64,000 bases of DNA from Pedobacter steynii (GCF_900103665.1 NZ_FNGY01000013.1:62001-126000); one strand, 5' to 3'. Positions 43,622 through 53,158 are shown, counted from the stretch's first letter. Notes: generated by a model not told the origin, from the sequence alone. Numbers and translations are program-made.

Positions 43622-46219
43622 TTATGGTAACTCCTTAGGAGTCACGTTCCATTCCACTTCGTTTACAATGGATGTGGACCTTCCTCCGCGTCCCTGACTA
43701 TCGAATGTACGGAATCTAATGAGTCCCTTGGTGGTAATCGGTTTGGTATATACCGGGCTCTTTGCTGTTGGTACAGTCTGATCAGTAGTGTAGCGGACTG
43801 TTATCCCTGGGAACTGATTGTTCAAATGGACCTGTCCGTCTTTTACAATCGCGCCGGCAGGGGGGAGCCTGTAATTCAGTTCTCCAAATGCAGCATCTAT
43901 CCTCGGCAGTTCTTTTTTTCCAAGCCTGTTGGCAAACCTGGCCCAGGCTTTATCATACATTTCTTTTCTTTTGATGGAATCCGGCTCATTGGCCCATTCC
44001 GGATCCGTCGCCCATGCCCTTTCTGCAAGGCCCAGAAGTTTAGGCATGATCATGTATTCCAGATCTTTTCCTCCTTTAATCGTTTCGCTCCATAACAATC
44101 CCTGCAGACCCACAATATTTGCTTTTCCTTTTGCAGTTAAGCGTTCTTTGCTGTCATAGAAGCCGGGTTTTAAGGCATTGCCAAATTTATCCACGTTGGA
44201 ATTGAGAAAGGAATTGAAAGGAATGAAATTAAATGCCTTATCGATATCTGCGTATTCACCCCAGTAATAGCCGGGCTCATCAAATGATTTCTGATAAGCC
44301 ATATCGAAGTACAGGTTACTTACGCCGCCAAGAATGACTTTGTAACCGGTGTTGGCCAGTCGATAAGCCAGATCTTCTGCACCCCAGCCTATGATGTTGT
44401 TCCATACATTGAGGCGGATATTTTTATCACCCAATGCAGGATTGATCACATAAGATTTCTTTCCATCTGCAACAACCGGCTGCATGCCCACCTCTTCCCA
44501 TCCAGAAAGGTATAAGTTTCTGCTTTTTAAAATGCGGTCTATATTGCCGTAAAAGTAAGCCCAAAGGCCATTTACATCTTTTAGTTCCGGATGTTCTTTT
44601 ACGAATTTCAGGCTGTTGGGGGAACCTTCCCAGGCACCATCGGGAACTTCGTCTCCTCCAAAATGTATGGTTTGTAAAGGTGCACTTGCGGTTTTATACA
44701 TGGCGATGATCTCGTCGCTGATTTTTTCTATAAAGTTATAGGTAGAAGGAATAGACACATCCATCACATTGTCGTTCCAGTTTTGTACAGAACGGTAAAT
44801 GGAACGGTCATTAAGGTCATGGAGGAGGTAGCGTTTTGCTTCTTCCGGCTTGCCTTCTTTCATCAGCCTGTTATAGCGTGCATGCATCGAGCGGACTGCT
44901 GCTCTGGCATGTCCCGGTGCTTCTATCTCCGGAATCACCCGGATGTGGCGTGCATTGGCATATTTTAAGATTTCAATGAAATCAGCTTTGCTGTAATGAC
45001 CTGTTCCATGATGCTCGTTTAAGAAAGGACCCGATCCAAAAGAAGGAGGGAGGTGGCTAAGCGTAGTATCAGAAAAATGTCCCCTTCTGGAACCCACTGC
45101 CGTTAACTCCGGCAAATCCTGAATTTCCAACCTCCAGCCTTCATCGTCATTTAAATGAAAATGCAGTACGTTTAATTTATACATGCTCATCAGGTCGAGT
45201 ACTTTCAGGATTTCTTCTTTTGTTTGAAAGTTTCTTGCTACATCTATCATCAGTCCTCTAAATGGAAAGCGCGGCTGATCAGTTACCGAAGCGTTTTGCA
45301 ATTTTATAGCGGCAACTTTATGCCCCTTTTTTTGTAAGGGAAAGGTACTGAGCAAGGATTGAATGCCATAAAAAACACCGGCCTTCGCTGATGCGGTGAT
45401 CCGGATTTGTTTACTGTTAATTTCCAGCTGATAAGCTTCGGCCCCTAAGGATTTATCCAGGTTCAGCTGAATGGTCTTTCCGCTTTGAGTTCCTTTTCCC
45501 GGGCTCAGGACACGATTTAATTTTTCCTGAAGGAAGGTGCCTTCTGCTTTAAAAGCCGGATCAGCACTGAATTTTACACCCTGGTCCAGGATAAATTCTC
45601 CTGCTTTTTCCGTGTATTGTGCAGGGCTGGGAAAGACCTTTTGCAAATCTTTTTCAGGAATATCTATGCTATTTTTATTCTGCTCATAAATGAGTTGAGG
45701 AGTGATTGCAGGAACACGGTCCTGCTTGTTCCTGGCAAATTGTGTTGCACGTGTAGAAGGGATAGCCTTCACATTTTTGATGGGAATGGCTTGTTTTGGT
45801 GCATCATCATAGATCAGGTAAAATCCTTCCGGTGCATCCGTCGCATTTACTGCCCAATCTTTGGATGCAAATTCAGTCGTAGCGGATGTTCCATTGTGAA
45901 TAGGCTTGAATTTTTCTGTCGGACGGATATAATATAAGTCTCCGTTAACATGTACAATTTCTACATTTCCTGTCGTTGTTCCCGGAACAATCCTTCTTGC
46001 AAAGTTAAAATACAGCTTCCAGTTTTTGTTGGACAATGCCAAAGGGTCATTGTTTTGAACATTCAGGCTGGATAGAAATTGTCCGCCACCTGCATGACTA
46101 TTTTCTATTATTTGCCAATTAATTGCAATTTTTTTTGCATTTACGGCGTCTTTTTTTACTTGTGCAGTAGAAATTAATCCCAATAAGAGCATTGGCAATT
46201 GAAAGAGTAATCGTCTCAT
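43622..46219 (-). CDS. GH20 beta-N-acetylhexosaminidase, chitobiase-like
   Basis: Secreted glycoside hydrolase of 865 residues releasing terminal GlcNAc or GalNAc. Signal peptide at residues 1-19, a chitobiase N-terminal carbohydrate-binding-like domain (about 30-170), a GH20b domain (about 185-310) and the GH20 catalytic barrel (about 320-730), then a C-terminal chitobiase-type beta domain. The catalytic Asp-Glu pair is Asp523-Glu524 in GGDEVP, and the HFHLNDDEGWRLEI segment is typical. It reads divergently from the second GH20 gene. The deoR gene follows 59 bp downstream on the same strand. Confidence 0.92.
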   Translation of the reverse strand: MRRLLFQLPMLLLGLISTAQVKKDAVNAKKIAINWQIIENSHAGGGQFLSSLNVQNNDPLALSNKNWKLYFNFARRIVPGTTTGNVEIVHVNGDLYYIRPTEKFKPIHNGTSATTEFASKDWAVNATDAPEGFYLIYDDAPKQAIPIKNVKAIPSTRATQFARNKQDRVPAITPQLIYEQNKNSIDIPEKDLQKVFPSPAQYTEKAGEFILDQGVKFSADPAFKAEGTFLQEKLNRVLSPGKGTQSGKTIQLNLDKSLGAEAYQLEINSKQIRITASAKAGVFYGIQSLLSTFPLQKKGHKVAAIKLQNASVTDQPRFPFRGLMIDVARNFQTKEEILKVLDLMSMYKLNVLHFHLNDDEGWRLEIQDLPELTAVGSRRGHFSDTTLSHLPPSFGSGPFLNEHHGTGHYSKADFIEILKYANARHIRVIPEIEAPGHARAAVRSMHARYNRLMKEGKPEEAKRYLLHDLNDRSIYRSVQNWNDNVMDVSIPSTYNFIEKISDEIIAMYKTASAPLQTIHFGGDEVPDGAWEGSPNSLKFVKEHPELKDVNGLWAYFYGNIDRILKSRNLYLSGWEEVGMQPVVADGKKSYVINPALGDKNIRLNVWNNIIGWGAEDLAYRLANTGYKVILGGVSNLYFDMAYQKSFDEPGYYWGEYADIDKAFNFIPFNSFLNSNVDKFGNALKPGFYDSKERLTAKGKANIVGLQGLLWSETIKGGKDLEYMIMPKLLGLAERAWATDPEWANEPDSIKRKEMYDKAWARFANRLGKKELPRIDAAFGELNYRLPPAGAIVKDGQVHLNNQFPGITVRYTTDQTVPTAKSPVYTKPITTKGLIRFRTFDSQGRGGRSTSIVNEVEWNVTPKELP

Positions 46220-46368
46220 GTTTACATATTAAAGTAGCCCAAGGTAGGTTTATTATAATTAATTTGCAATAGGAAATAACTTGTTGTTAATAATTTTAGT
46301 CATGCAATGAAAATTAATATTTTAATCCTTATGTTTGAAATATGCAATTTATTGCAAAAAATATGCAA
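46220..46368. promoter_or_regulatory. Divergent hexosaminidase control region with TTGCA/TGCAA sites
   Basis: A -7 box TATGTTTG lies at 46330-46337. The palindrome TTGCA-N7-TGCAA is at 46352-46368, and extra half-sites are at 46264, 46303 and 46344. The 17-bp palindrome has the same layout as the one at 40507-40523. If transcription starts near 46341, the palindrome lies just downstream of the start site, a position suited to repression, and the first ATG at 46342 would be leaderless. Confidence 0.45.
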
Positions 46369-48681
46369 ACTAAACCAAGCTGTATGATCTTCCGGAATGC
46401 CCTGAATAAAACCCTCCGATTGTTTTTACGGATCACTTTACTGTTTATAAGCCCCGCTTTGTATGCTCAGCAGACTTCGTTCTCTGTAATCCCGGAACCG
46501 GTTTATATCAAAAAAGGGAATGGGGGAGTCAATATATCTCCAGCTACGACGATCAATTATCCTGATGAACTGAAGGCCAGCGGAGAACTGCTGAATGAAG
46601 CCATCCGTTCTTATACCGGAACTTTGCTTGCTGTAAATACCAGGCCCCAGGCAAATCAGCTCCTGTTAAAACTGGATTCAGTAGTCGTAAAAGAAAAGGA
46701 AGGTTATCATTTGTTGATCGAAGATGATCAGATTCTGATCATGGGGCATGACCAGGCAGGTATATTTTATGGTATACAATCGCTAATGCAGCTGTGGTCG
46801 CTGCATACGAAAAACTCATTGCGTGTAGAAAAAGGGGAAATCAGGGATTATCCACGTTTTAATTATCGGGGCATGCACCTGGATGTAGGCAGGCATATGT
46901 ATTCTGTCGCTTTTCTTAAAAAGTTTATCGATTTGCTTGCGGTTTATAAGTTCAACGTTTTTCACTGGCACCTTACGGAAGACCAGGGCTGGCGGATAGA
47001 AATAAAAAAATACCCAAAGCTTCAGTCGGTGTCTGCCTGGAGGGATGGCACGATCATCGGTCATAAAAAAGAAGCGCCTCATACTTTTGACAGTGTAAAA
47101 TATGGAGGTTATTATACCCAGGATCAGATCCGGGAAGTAGTGCGTTATGCCGCTTCGAAATATGTCAATATACTTCCTGAGATTGAAATGCCCGGACATG
47201 CTTTAGCGGCACTTGCGGCCTATCCTCAATTGGGTTGTACTGGTGGCCCTTACAAAACCGCTCAGTTCTGGGGCGTCTTTGATGATGTCTTTTGTGCGGG
47301 TAATGAGGAAGTTTATCAGTTTATGGAAGATGTACTGGACGAAGTAATTGGTTTGTTTCCTTATGCTTATGTCCATATTGGCGGAGATGAATGTCCTAAG
47401 CTGAAATGGAAACATTGTGTCAAATGCCAGCAAAAGATCAAAGAAAACGGGCTTAAAGATGAGCAGGAACTTCAGGGGTATTTTATGAAAAGGATAGAGA
47501 AATACCTGAACAGTAAAAATAGAAAGGCCGTAGGCTGGGATGAAGTACTGGAAGGTGGGGTTTCCCGGAATACCACGATTATGAATTGGAGGGGAGAGCA
47601 GAGTGGAATTGCTGCGGCAAAGGAAAAGTACGAAGTCATCATGACGCCGGAGAACATGCTTTATTTCGACTATTACCAGTCGCTGGATAAAAATGAGCCT
47701 GTTGCCGCAGGAAATTACACGCCTTTATCAAAAGTTTATGGCTATGAACCAGTGCCGGATTCTTTAAGTCCTGAGCAGGCCGCCTACATTAAAGGAGTTC
47801 AGGGCGGCATCTGGACGGAGTATATGAAGGACGAAAAACATTTGGAATACATGGTATTTCCACGCGCTTTGGCTTTATCAGAAATTGCATGGTCGGACAA
47901 AAAAGGGAAGAATTACCCATGGTTTCTGGAGAAACTGAGGCACCATAGGGATTTCATGAACCGGATGAAGGTGAACTATTATCCTTATTTTGATGAGATT
48001 ACCTCGGAAATAAAACCCGGAGCTAATGGGACTCCTGTTTTGACCTTAAAAACAACATTTCCCAAAGGACAGATCAGGTATACCCTGGACGGCTCAGTTC
48101 CTGGCCTAAAAAGCAAGCTGTATCAGGGGCCTGTTTTATTGAACCGTTCCATGGTCTTGAACGCCGGGCTCTTTGTTGGAAATAAACGTTCAGGGAAGGT
48201 TTTTAATCAGGCGTTCTTGTATCACTCCGCAATCCAGAAAAAGATCAGTCTGGCGCATGCTCCTGCAGGCAAATACAATTTCCCAGCTGGCTTATTGCTC
48301 AATGGAATTGAAGGGCACCATCGTTTTAACGATTCGCAATGGCTGGGCTTTAGCGGGGAGAATTTGGAAGCCCTGATCGATTTAGGTGCCTTAACACCTG
48401 TCTCTCACATCGGCATCAATGTGCTCCATTATCCCTGGCAAAGAATGTGGGCGCCGAAGAAACTGAGCTTTCTGGTGTCTGTTGATGGAAAGGAATTTAA
48501 AGAAGTGTATTCCGGAGGAAATTTCGATCTTAATGGGATCAATAAAGTGCGGGCAAAGTTCCCTTTGCTAAATGTTCGATACCTTAAAATAATTGGAGAA
48601 AATATCGGCAGAGTACCTGTCGGAGGATATGGAGAAGGAGAAAAGGCCTGGCTGATGGCAGATGAAATCATTATAAACTAA
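46342..48681 (+). CDS. GH20 beta-N-acetylhexosaminidase with C-terminal discoidin-like domain
   Basis: Secreted glycoside hydrolase of up to 779 residues. A hydrophobic leader ends at ALYAQQ, followed by GH20b (about 50-160), the catalytic barrel (about 165-520) with Asp349-Glu350 in GGDECPK, a chitobiase-type beta domain (about 550-630) and an F5/8 type C-like carbohydrate-binding domain at the end. Starts at 46342, 46363 and 46384 are all in frame; the last two give a more ordinary signal peptide and avoid the operator. The GntP permease gene starts 6 bp downstream, so they form one operon. Confidence 0.9.
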   Translation: MQFIAKNMQTKPSCMIFRNALNKTLRLFLRITLLFISPALYAQQTSFSVIPEPVYIKKGNGGVNISPATTINYPDELKASGELLNEAIRSYTGTLLAVNTRPQANQLLLKLDSVVVKEKEGYHLLIEDDQILIMGHDQAGIFYGIQSLMQLWSLHTKNSLRVEKGEIRDYPRFNYRGMHLDVGRHMYSVAFLKKFIDLLAVYKFNVFHWHLTEDQGWRIEIKKYPKLQSVSAWRDGTIIGHKKEAPHTFDSVKYGGYYTQDQIREVVRYAASKYVNILPEIEMPGHALAALAAYPQLGCTGGPYKTAQFWGVFDDVFCAGNEEVYQFMEDVLDEVIGLFPYAYVHIGGDECPKLKWKHCVKCQQKIKENGLKDEQELQGYFMKRIEKYLNSKNRKAVGWDEVLEGGVSRNTTIMNWRGEQSGIAAAKEKYEVIMTPENMLYFDYYQSLDKNEPVAAGNYTPLSKVYGYEPVPDSLSPEQAAYIKGVQGGIWTEYMKDEKHLEYMVFPRALALSEIAWSDKKGKNYPWFLEKLRHHRDFMNRMKVNYYPYFDEITSEIKPGANGTPVLTLKTTFPKGQIRYTLDGSVPGLKSKLYQGPVLLNRSMVLNAGLFVGNKRSGKVFNQAFLYHSAIQKKISLAHAPAGKYNFPAGLLLNGIEGHHRFNDSQWLGFSGENLEALIDLGALTPVSHIGINVLHYPWQRMWAPKKLSFLVSVDGKEFKEVYSGGNFDLNGINKVRAKFPLLNVRYLKIIGENIGRVPVGGYGEGEKAWLMADEIIIN

Positions 48682-48687
48682 AAATCC

Positions 48688-50001
48688 ATGACTGTACTTA
48701 TCGTTGTCGGTTGCATCCTGTTGCTTGTTTTGCTCACCACCTGGGGCAAGATCAATGCCTTTATTGCTTTTCTTTTTGTGTCTATCCTTGCAGGTTTATT
48801 ATTGGGTGTTCCTTTAACAGGCATTACTAAATCTGTGCAAAAAGGAGTAGGGGACATCCTGGGCTCTTTGATTATTGTGATCGTATTTGGGGCTATGCTC
48901 GGCAAGCTCGTTGCTGCCAGCGGTGCGGCGCAGAAAATCGCTTCCGTAATGATGAAGATCTTTGGGCGTAAATACATTCAATGGGGATTAATGACCACTG
49001 GTTTTATCATTGGGATTCCCTTGTTCTATAATGTCGGTTTTGTACTCATGGTACCGCTTATTTTTTCTGTGGTCTACAAATACAAATTGCCTGCGGTATA
49101 CCTGGGACTTCCAATGCTGGCTGCTTTATCGGTTACGCATGGTTTCCTGCCGCCACATCCTTCGCCTGCTGCTTTAGTGTTACAGTTCCATGCAAATATG
49201 GGTTTAACCATGTTTTACGGCATCATGCTTGCTATTCCAGCGATCATTATCGCAGGGCCTGTTTATTCAAAAACGCTAAAGAATATTGTTGCCGTGCCAC
49301 TTAAAACTTTTCAGTCGGACGATTTACCCGGGGAAAAATTACCAGGTACCTGGAATAGTTTCATCTCTGCACTGTTGCCGGTAATCGTCATGGCCCTGAC
49401 CACCATCTGCGTATTGCTGTTTAAGGACAATCCTTCTGTAACGGGATTTGCCGGTTTCCTGGCAGAGCCTTCGATTGTGATGTTTCTTACTTTATGTCTG
49501 ACCACGTTCACCCTTGGAATAAAAATGGGAAAGAGCATGAAGGAAGTGATGTCCATCTATGGAGATGCCGTAAAGGACATTGCCATGATCCTGCTTATTA
49601 TTGGCGGATCAGGTGCTTTAAAACAGGTGCTTTCAGATAGTGGAGTGAGTAAAGAAATCGGGGATGTTTTGGCAGGCTTGTCTATTGAGCCTTTATTTCT
49701 GGGCTGGTTGATTGCTGCGGTAATCCGCGTTTGTCTGGGGTCTGCAACTGTTGCAGGCTTAACTGCTGCTGGTATTATTGCACCACTGATGGTCAATTCC
49801 AACGTAAATCCAGAGCTGATGGTACTTTCCATAGGAGCAGGTAGTTTGATGTTTTCCCATGTCAATGACCCCGGATTCTGGATGTTCAAAGAGTACTTTA
49901 ACCTCGGGATTAAAGACACGATCCGGTCCTGGTCTATCATGGAAACACTGGTAGCGGTGATCGGCTTAATAGGAGTGTTGATCTTAGATCAGATTGTGTA
50001 A
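48688..50001 (+). CDS. GntP-family permease (gluconate/D-serine-type)
   Basis: Inner-membrane H+ symporter of 437 residues with about 12-14 helices, recognised by the early DILGSLIIVIVFGAMLGKL stretch and by GFIIGIPLFYNVGFVLMVPL. GntP members import gluconate, related sugar acids or D-serine (DsdX). Both fit the neighbours: a D-serine-dehydratase-like enzyme and a KDG-kinase-like enzyme. It is tightly linked to the upstream hexosaminidase gene. Confidence 0.88.
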   Translation: MTVLIVVGCILLLVLLTTWGKINAFIAFLFVSILAGLLLGVPLTGITKSVQKGVGDILGSLIIVIVFGAMLGKLVAASGAAQKIASVMMKIFGRKYIQWGLMTTGFIIGIPLFYNVGFVLMVPLIFSVVYKYKLPAVYLGLPMLAALSVTHGFLPPHPSPAALVLQFHANMGLTMFYGIMLAIPAIIIAGPVYSKTLKNIVAVPLKTFQSDDLPGEKLPGTWNSFISALLPVIVMALTTICVLLFKDNPSVTGFAGFLAEPSIVMFLTLCLTTFTLGIKMGKSMKEVMSIYGDAVKDIAMILLIIGGSGALKQVLSDSGVSKEIGDVLAGLSIEPLFLGWLIAAVIRVCLGSATVAGLTAAGIIAPLMVNSNVNPELMVLSIGAGSLMFSHVNDPGFWMFKEYFNLGIKDTIRSWSIMETLVAVIGLIGVLILDQIV

Positions 50002-50077
50002 AGAATGTATTGATCTTTCCGGAGTTTTCCGGGTTATGTTTAACTTGCTCCTCAACAGAATTATTTTAAAAAAAAAC

Positions 50078-50551
50078 ATGAAAAATACGATCTTCCAAAC
50101 TATGTTCCTGACCCTGTTAATGGTCTGCATATTGACCTTTTCACGGGCACAGGTGCTTCCTTCTACCGGAGCTACTTTACAGAAAAACACCTGGACAACC
50201 AGTCAGCTGATGAAGCCTGAGACTCTGGTTAAAATGATCCGCACTGGTCAGAAAGTGAAAATCTACAATATCGGAGTAGTGCAAAACATTAAAGGAGCAG
50301 TCAATATGGGGGCTGCGGGTGAAAAAGAAAATCTGAAGAAATTCGCGCAAGTATTAAAAGGAGTTCCTGCGAATACGACATTGGTCGTTTATTGTGGCTG
50401 TTGCCCGATGGATAAATGTCCGAATATCAGGCCCGCATTCCAGCTGCTCAATGACCTGAAGTTTAAGAATGCCAGGCTATTGGAATTGCCTGTAAATGTT
50501 AAGACGGATTGGATTGATAAGGGCTATCCTTTAGCTGAAAATACAAAGTAA
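50078..50551 (+). CDS. Exported rhodanese-like protein
   Basis: A 157-residue protein with a signal peptide (residues 1-24, SRAQ). The mature part resembles a single rhodanese domain, with the active-site loop VVYCGCCPMDKCPN carrying several cysteines. Cysteine-rich loops suggest a thiol, sulfur or metal role in the periplasm. It lies 76 bp after the GntP gene and may be read from the same transcript. The longer in-frame start at 49994 is rejected because it would delay the signal peptide. Confidence 0.72.
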   Translation: MKNTIFQTMFLTLLMVCILTFSRAQVLPSTGATLQKNTWTTSQLMKPETLVKMIRTGQKVKIYNIGVVQNIKGAVNMGAAGEKENLKKFAQVLKGVPANTTLVVYCGCCPMDKCPNIRPAFQLLNDLKFKNARLLELPVNVKTDWIDKGYPLAENTK

Positions 50552-51119
50552 GGACCTTGCATAACCACCAGATAAAGACGAGTACATAAGCGCTTACTAA
50601 AAAAGCAATCAGGTGGAAGGGCCAGATGAAATCGGCTGGAATAATAAAAAAGAAGATTTCCAGCAGGAATACCTGAATAAGGTATCGTAAATATTGAAGG
50701 GTGTTAGTTGTTTTATGAGCCTCCTTGTTGCTGAGGAAAAAGCCGAGCACATTACATAGCGTATAGCCCAGTGCATTGGCATACCAGTATTTAAGCTGAA
50801 GTGTTTCCAGGGCTGCAAACATCTGGGAGAGACAGAACAGGGCAAGAAATTGTGGGATATAGTGCCAGTAAAGCGGCCGCTTCGCTTTTTTTGTCTGCTC
50901 TTGAGCAACCCATTCCTGGGCAACCATGAGGATGGTTAATATCAGAAACAGCAAACGGAAGAAAGAAGAACTGGTTAGGAAATTGGTTAAGATATGACCG
51001 GAACCAATCATATCCAGTTCGGCAGGAGTTTTAAGCGCCAGTTGGAAAAAGCTTAAACCGATCACAGTACCGTACATCGCCTGTATAAATACAGGCATTT
51101 TCTCTTTCCTACTCCTCAT
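50499..51119 (-). CDS. Hypothetical integral membrane protein
   Basis: A 206-residue hydrophobic protein with about six membrane segments and many aromatic residues; I do not recognise the family. The ATG at 51119 gives a natural start (MRSRKEK followed by a helix). Its last 53 bases overlap the convergent rhodanese gene. The next genes upstream on the same strand encode an ABC system, but a gap of about 165 bp argues against a tight operon. Confidence 0.55.
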   Translation of the reverse strand: MRSRKEKMPVFIQAMYGTVIGLSFFQLALKTPAELDMIGSGHILTNFLTSSSFFRLLFLILTILMVAQEWVAQEQTKKAKRPLYWHYIPQFLALFCLSQMFAALETLQLKYWYANALGYTLCNVLGFFLSNKEAHKTTNTLQYLRYLIQVFLLEIFFFIIPADFIWPFHLIAFLVSAYVLVFIWWLCKVLTLYFQLKDSPYQSNPS

Positions 51120-51283
51120 GTATGTGTTGTTTTTTATTTCCCCTTTAGCAGGTCGCAAAATTACATTAATTGCAAAGCACTTCCAAATCAATAAGTTGCA
51201 AGGTTTTTATGAGTTAGAAGTATCGGCATGGCAATAAAGAACGTTATCGTTTAGGCAGGGAACGCATCCTTCAATCCAATATT

Positions 51284-52396
51284 TTACCGGTAGTAGTTCT
51301 TGTAAAACAACAGGTAGGATAAAATAAGGTTTATGGGAATAAGGAACCAGATCCATTGAAACATAATGATCCAGAAGAACAGAATAAAAAGCCCAAATAC
51401 CCAGGGCAGGTAACTGTTCATATGGAGTCCCAGCCAATACAATAAGCTCCGGAACAATAGGGTAATGCTCAGCATCAGAAGAAATAAACCCGATGCTGTT
51501 ACCGCATCAAAACGAATGAACAACCAAATTCCTTCGGGTAATAAAAGCAAAACATATAACTGCAGGAGTTGCACATAAAGTTTGTTTCTGGAATAGGGGA
51601 AGTTTTTGGAAAAACTCAGATATTGAAGCTCAAAACGTTGGCCCTGATAGATCAGAAATGTATGGGCAACCGCAACACCCAATATTGCCATTCCCGCAAT
51701 TCTGAGGTCGTTTCTTAAATCAGCAAAAAGCAAAAATACACCCGATAGAATTGCCCAGCAAAGTATTTTGGTGATTAAAAAAGCTAGTTTTTTCCGGTGA
51801 ATAATATCATAAAGAAACAAAATCGAGAACGGCTTTTTCCAGCTGTTTATGAGTTTGTTTAGTGTGGTTGATTCTTCGTTCCGCATGATGCGGTTGATCA
51901 GTTGAAGATAAAGAAAGGCACTGATGCTATTTAAAAACAACAGGTAAATGACGATTAGAACTGGGATGAGGTAATGTCCGTAAATGGCACCCGCAATTAC
52001 ACTGAACAATCCATAAACGATTAGTGGTACCGAAATAAATAACTGAGCGAAAAACCAGCTTTTAAACTGTTTGGTTTTACTCAGTGACGTACTGCTGTAA
52101 TAGAGGAACTGGTATTGATCCATTTTTAGTTGTGCAGCTACATATTGCCAGCTTTTGACGGTATAGACCAGCCAGACGATGAAAACGAGGATCATCATAA
52201 TCGGGGCACTTGCAAAACTGAGCATGAAAATAATATTGAATACCAGTGCTTTGTCCGGCGTGATCGTGCCTGCCGTCAGGATAAAGAAACAATAGCTGAA
52301 AACCGCTGCGAATAAAAACAGCAGCATTCCCGAATGTACTCGAAAGAACCCTCTTGAGAAAGTTTTTATCAGCAATTGCGTTAAAGAGCCGGTCAT
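51284..52396 (-). CDS. ABC-transporter membrane subunit, uncharacterised
   Basis: A 370-residue membrane protein with about ten hydrophobic segments. It does not match a named family by eye, but its ATG overlaps the stop of the ATP-binding gene by one base (TGATG), so the two are translated together. The pair looks like a simple exporter of the ABC-2 type. The substrate is unknown. An in-frame start at 52432 lies inside the ATPase gene and is less likely. Confidence 0.7.
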   Translation of the reverse strand: MTGSLTQLLIKTFSRGFFRVHSGMLLFLFAAVFSYCFFILTAGTITPDKALVFNIIFMLSFASAPIMMILVFIVWLVYTVKSWQYVAAQLKMDQYQFLYYSSTSLSKTKQFKSWFFAQLFISVPLIVYGLFSVIAGAIYGHYLIPVLIVIYLLFLNSISAFLYLQLINRIMRNEESTTLNKLINSWKKPFSILFLYDIIHRKKLAFLITKILCWAILSGVFLLFADLRNDLRIAGMAILGVAVAHTFLIYQGQRFELQYLSFSKNFPYSRNKLYVQLLQLYVLLLLPEGIWLFIRFDAVTASGLFLLMLSITLLFRSLLYWLGLHMNSYLPWVFGLFILFFWIIMFQWIWFLIPINLILSYLLFYKNYYR

Positions 52397-53031
52397 CAGA
52401 CGATTGCTTTTAAAGTCCGGTTTTCTACCCAAAACACCTGTGCTTTGGAAAGGATTTTATGCTCCAGTGCCTGATGAGAGGCCAGTAAGAAACTTGTTCC
52501 ATCGTTTTGATACTTTTCTACGATCCAGGAGTAAAGGACCTGTAGGGAATCACTGTCAATGGTGATTAAGGGCTCATCCAATAAGATCAGTTTGGGCTGG
52601 CCAATGAAGGCAAGAAGGAGGGATAGTTTCTTTAGCATTCCGCTGGAGTAGGTGCTGATTGGCAGGCCTATATAATGCTGCATCTGCATGCTTTCGAGGT
52701 AGTATTGTTCTTGACCAGGGCTGGCTTCTTTGGCCGTTACAAACATCCGGATCATTTCCTGTCCGGTCAGGAATTCAGGGAAGATCGGCTCTGCCTCTGC
52801 AAAGTTGACCACCTTACGGTAAGCCACACTTTGCTTTTTCAAGTCGATTCCAGGATTGAGGCTGATCTGTCCTTCAAAAGAGAGGAGACCAGCTATGGCT
52901 TTTAACAGCGTGCTTTTTCCTGATCCGTTTGTACCTTTCAGCCAATAAATTCCGGGGTCAATGGTCATTTTATCTATTTCAAGAGCAAGGTGCCCGGCGT
53001 ATGATTTTTTGAATTGCTGGAATTGTAACAT
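52396..53031 (-). CDS. ABC-transporter ATP-binding protein
   Basis: ATPase subunit of 211 residues. Walker A GTNGSGKST is at residues 33-41, the signature reads YSSGMLKKLSLL (a degenerate LSGGQ), Walker B is LILLDEP, and a switch His lies in LLASHQA. The short size and the coupled membrane gene suggest a small-molecule or peptide exporter. Confidence 0.88.
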   Translation of the reverse strand: MLQFQQFKKSYAGHLALEIDKMTIDPGIYWLKGTNGSGKSTLLKAIAGLLSFEGQISLNPGIDLKKQSVAYRKVVNFAEAEPIFPEFLTGQEMIRMFVTAKEASPGQEQYYLESMQMQHYIGLPISTYSSGMLKKLSLLLAFIGQPKLILLDEPLITIDSDSLQVLYSWIVEKYQNDGTSFLLASHQALEHKILSKAQVFWVENRTLKAIV

Positions 53032-53146
53032 GAAGGCTTTGGTTGCTGATGAGGTAAAGCATTTATTGAATTTAAGATAGAAATTCCGGAGTCTTGTTAC
53101 AGTAAATGATTTACGCTTCCATGAGATCTTTGTAGAAAATAATATT

Positions 53147-53154
53147 TAAATTTG
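53147..53154 (+). promoter_or_regulatory. -7 box of the toxin-antitoxin operon
   Basis: TAAATTTG matches TAnnTTTG and ends four bases before the antitoxin ATG at 53159. The nearest TTTG (53129-53132) is only 14 nt upstream, shorter than usual. Confidence 0.4.
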
Positions 53155-53158
53155 AAGT

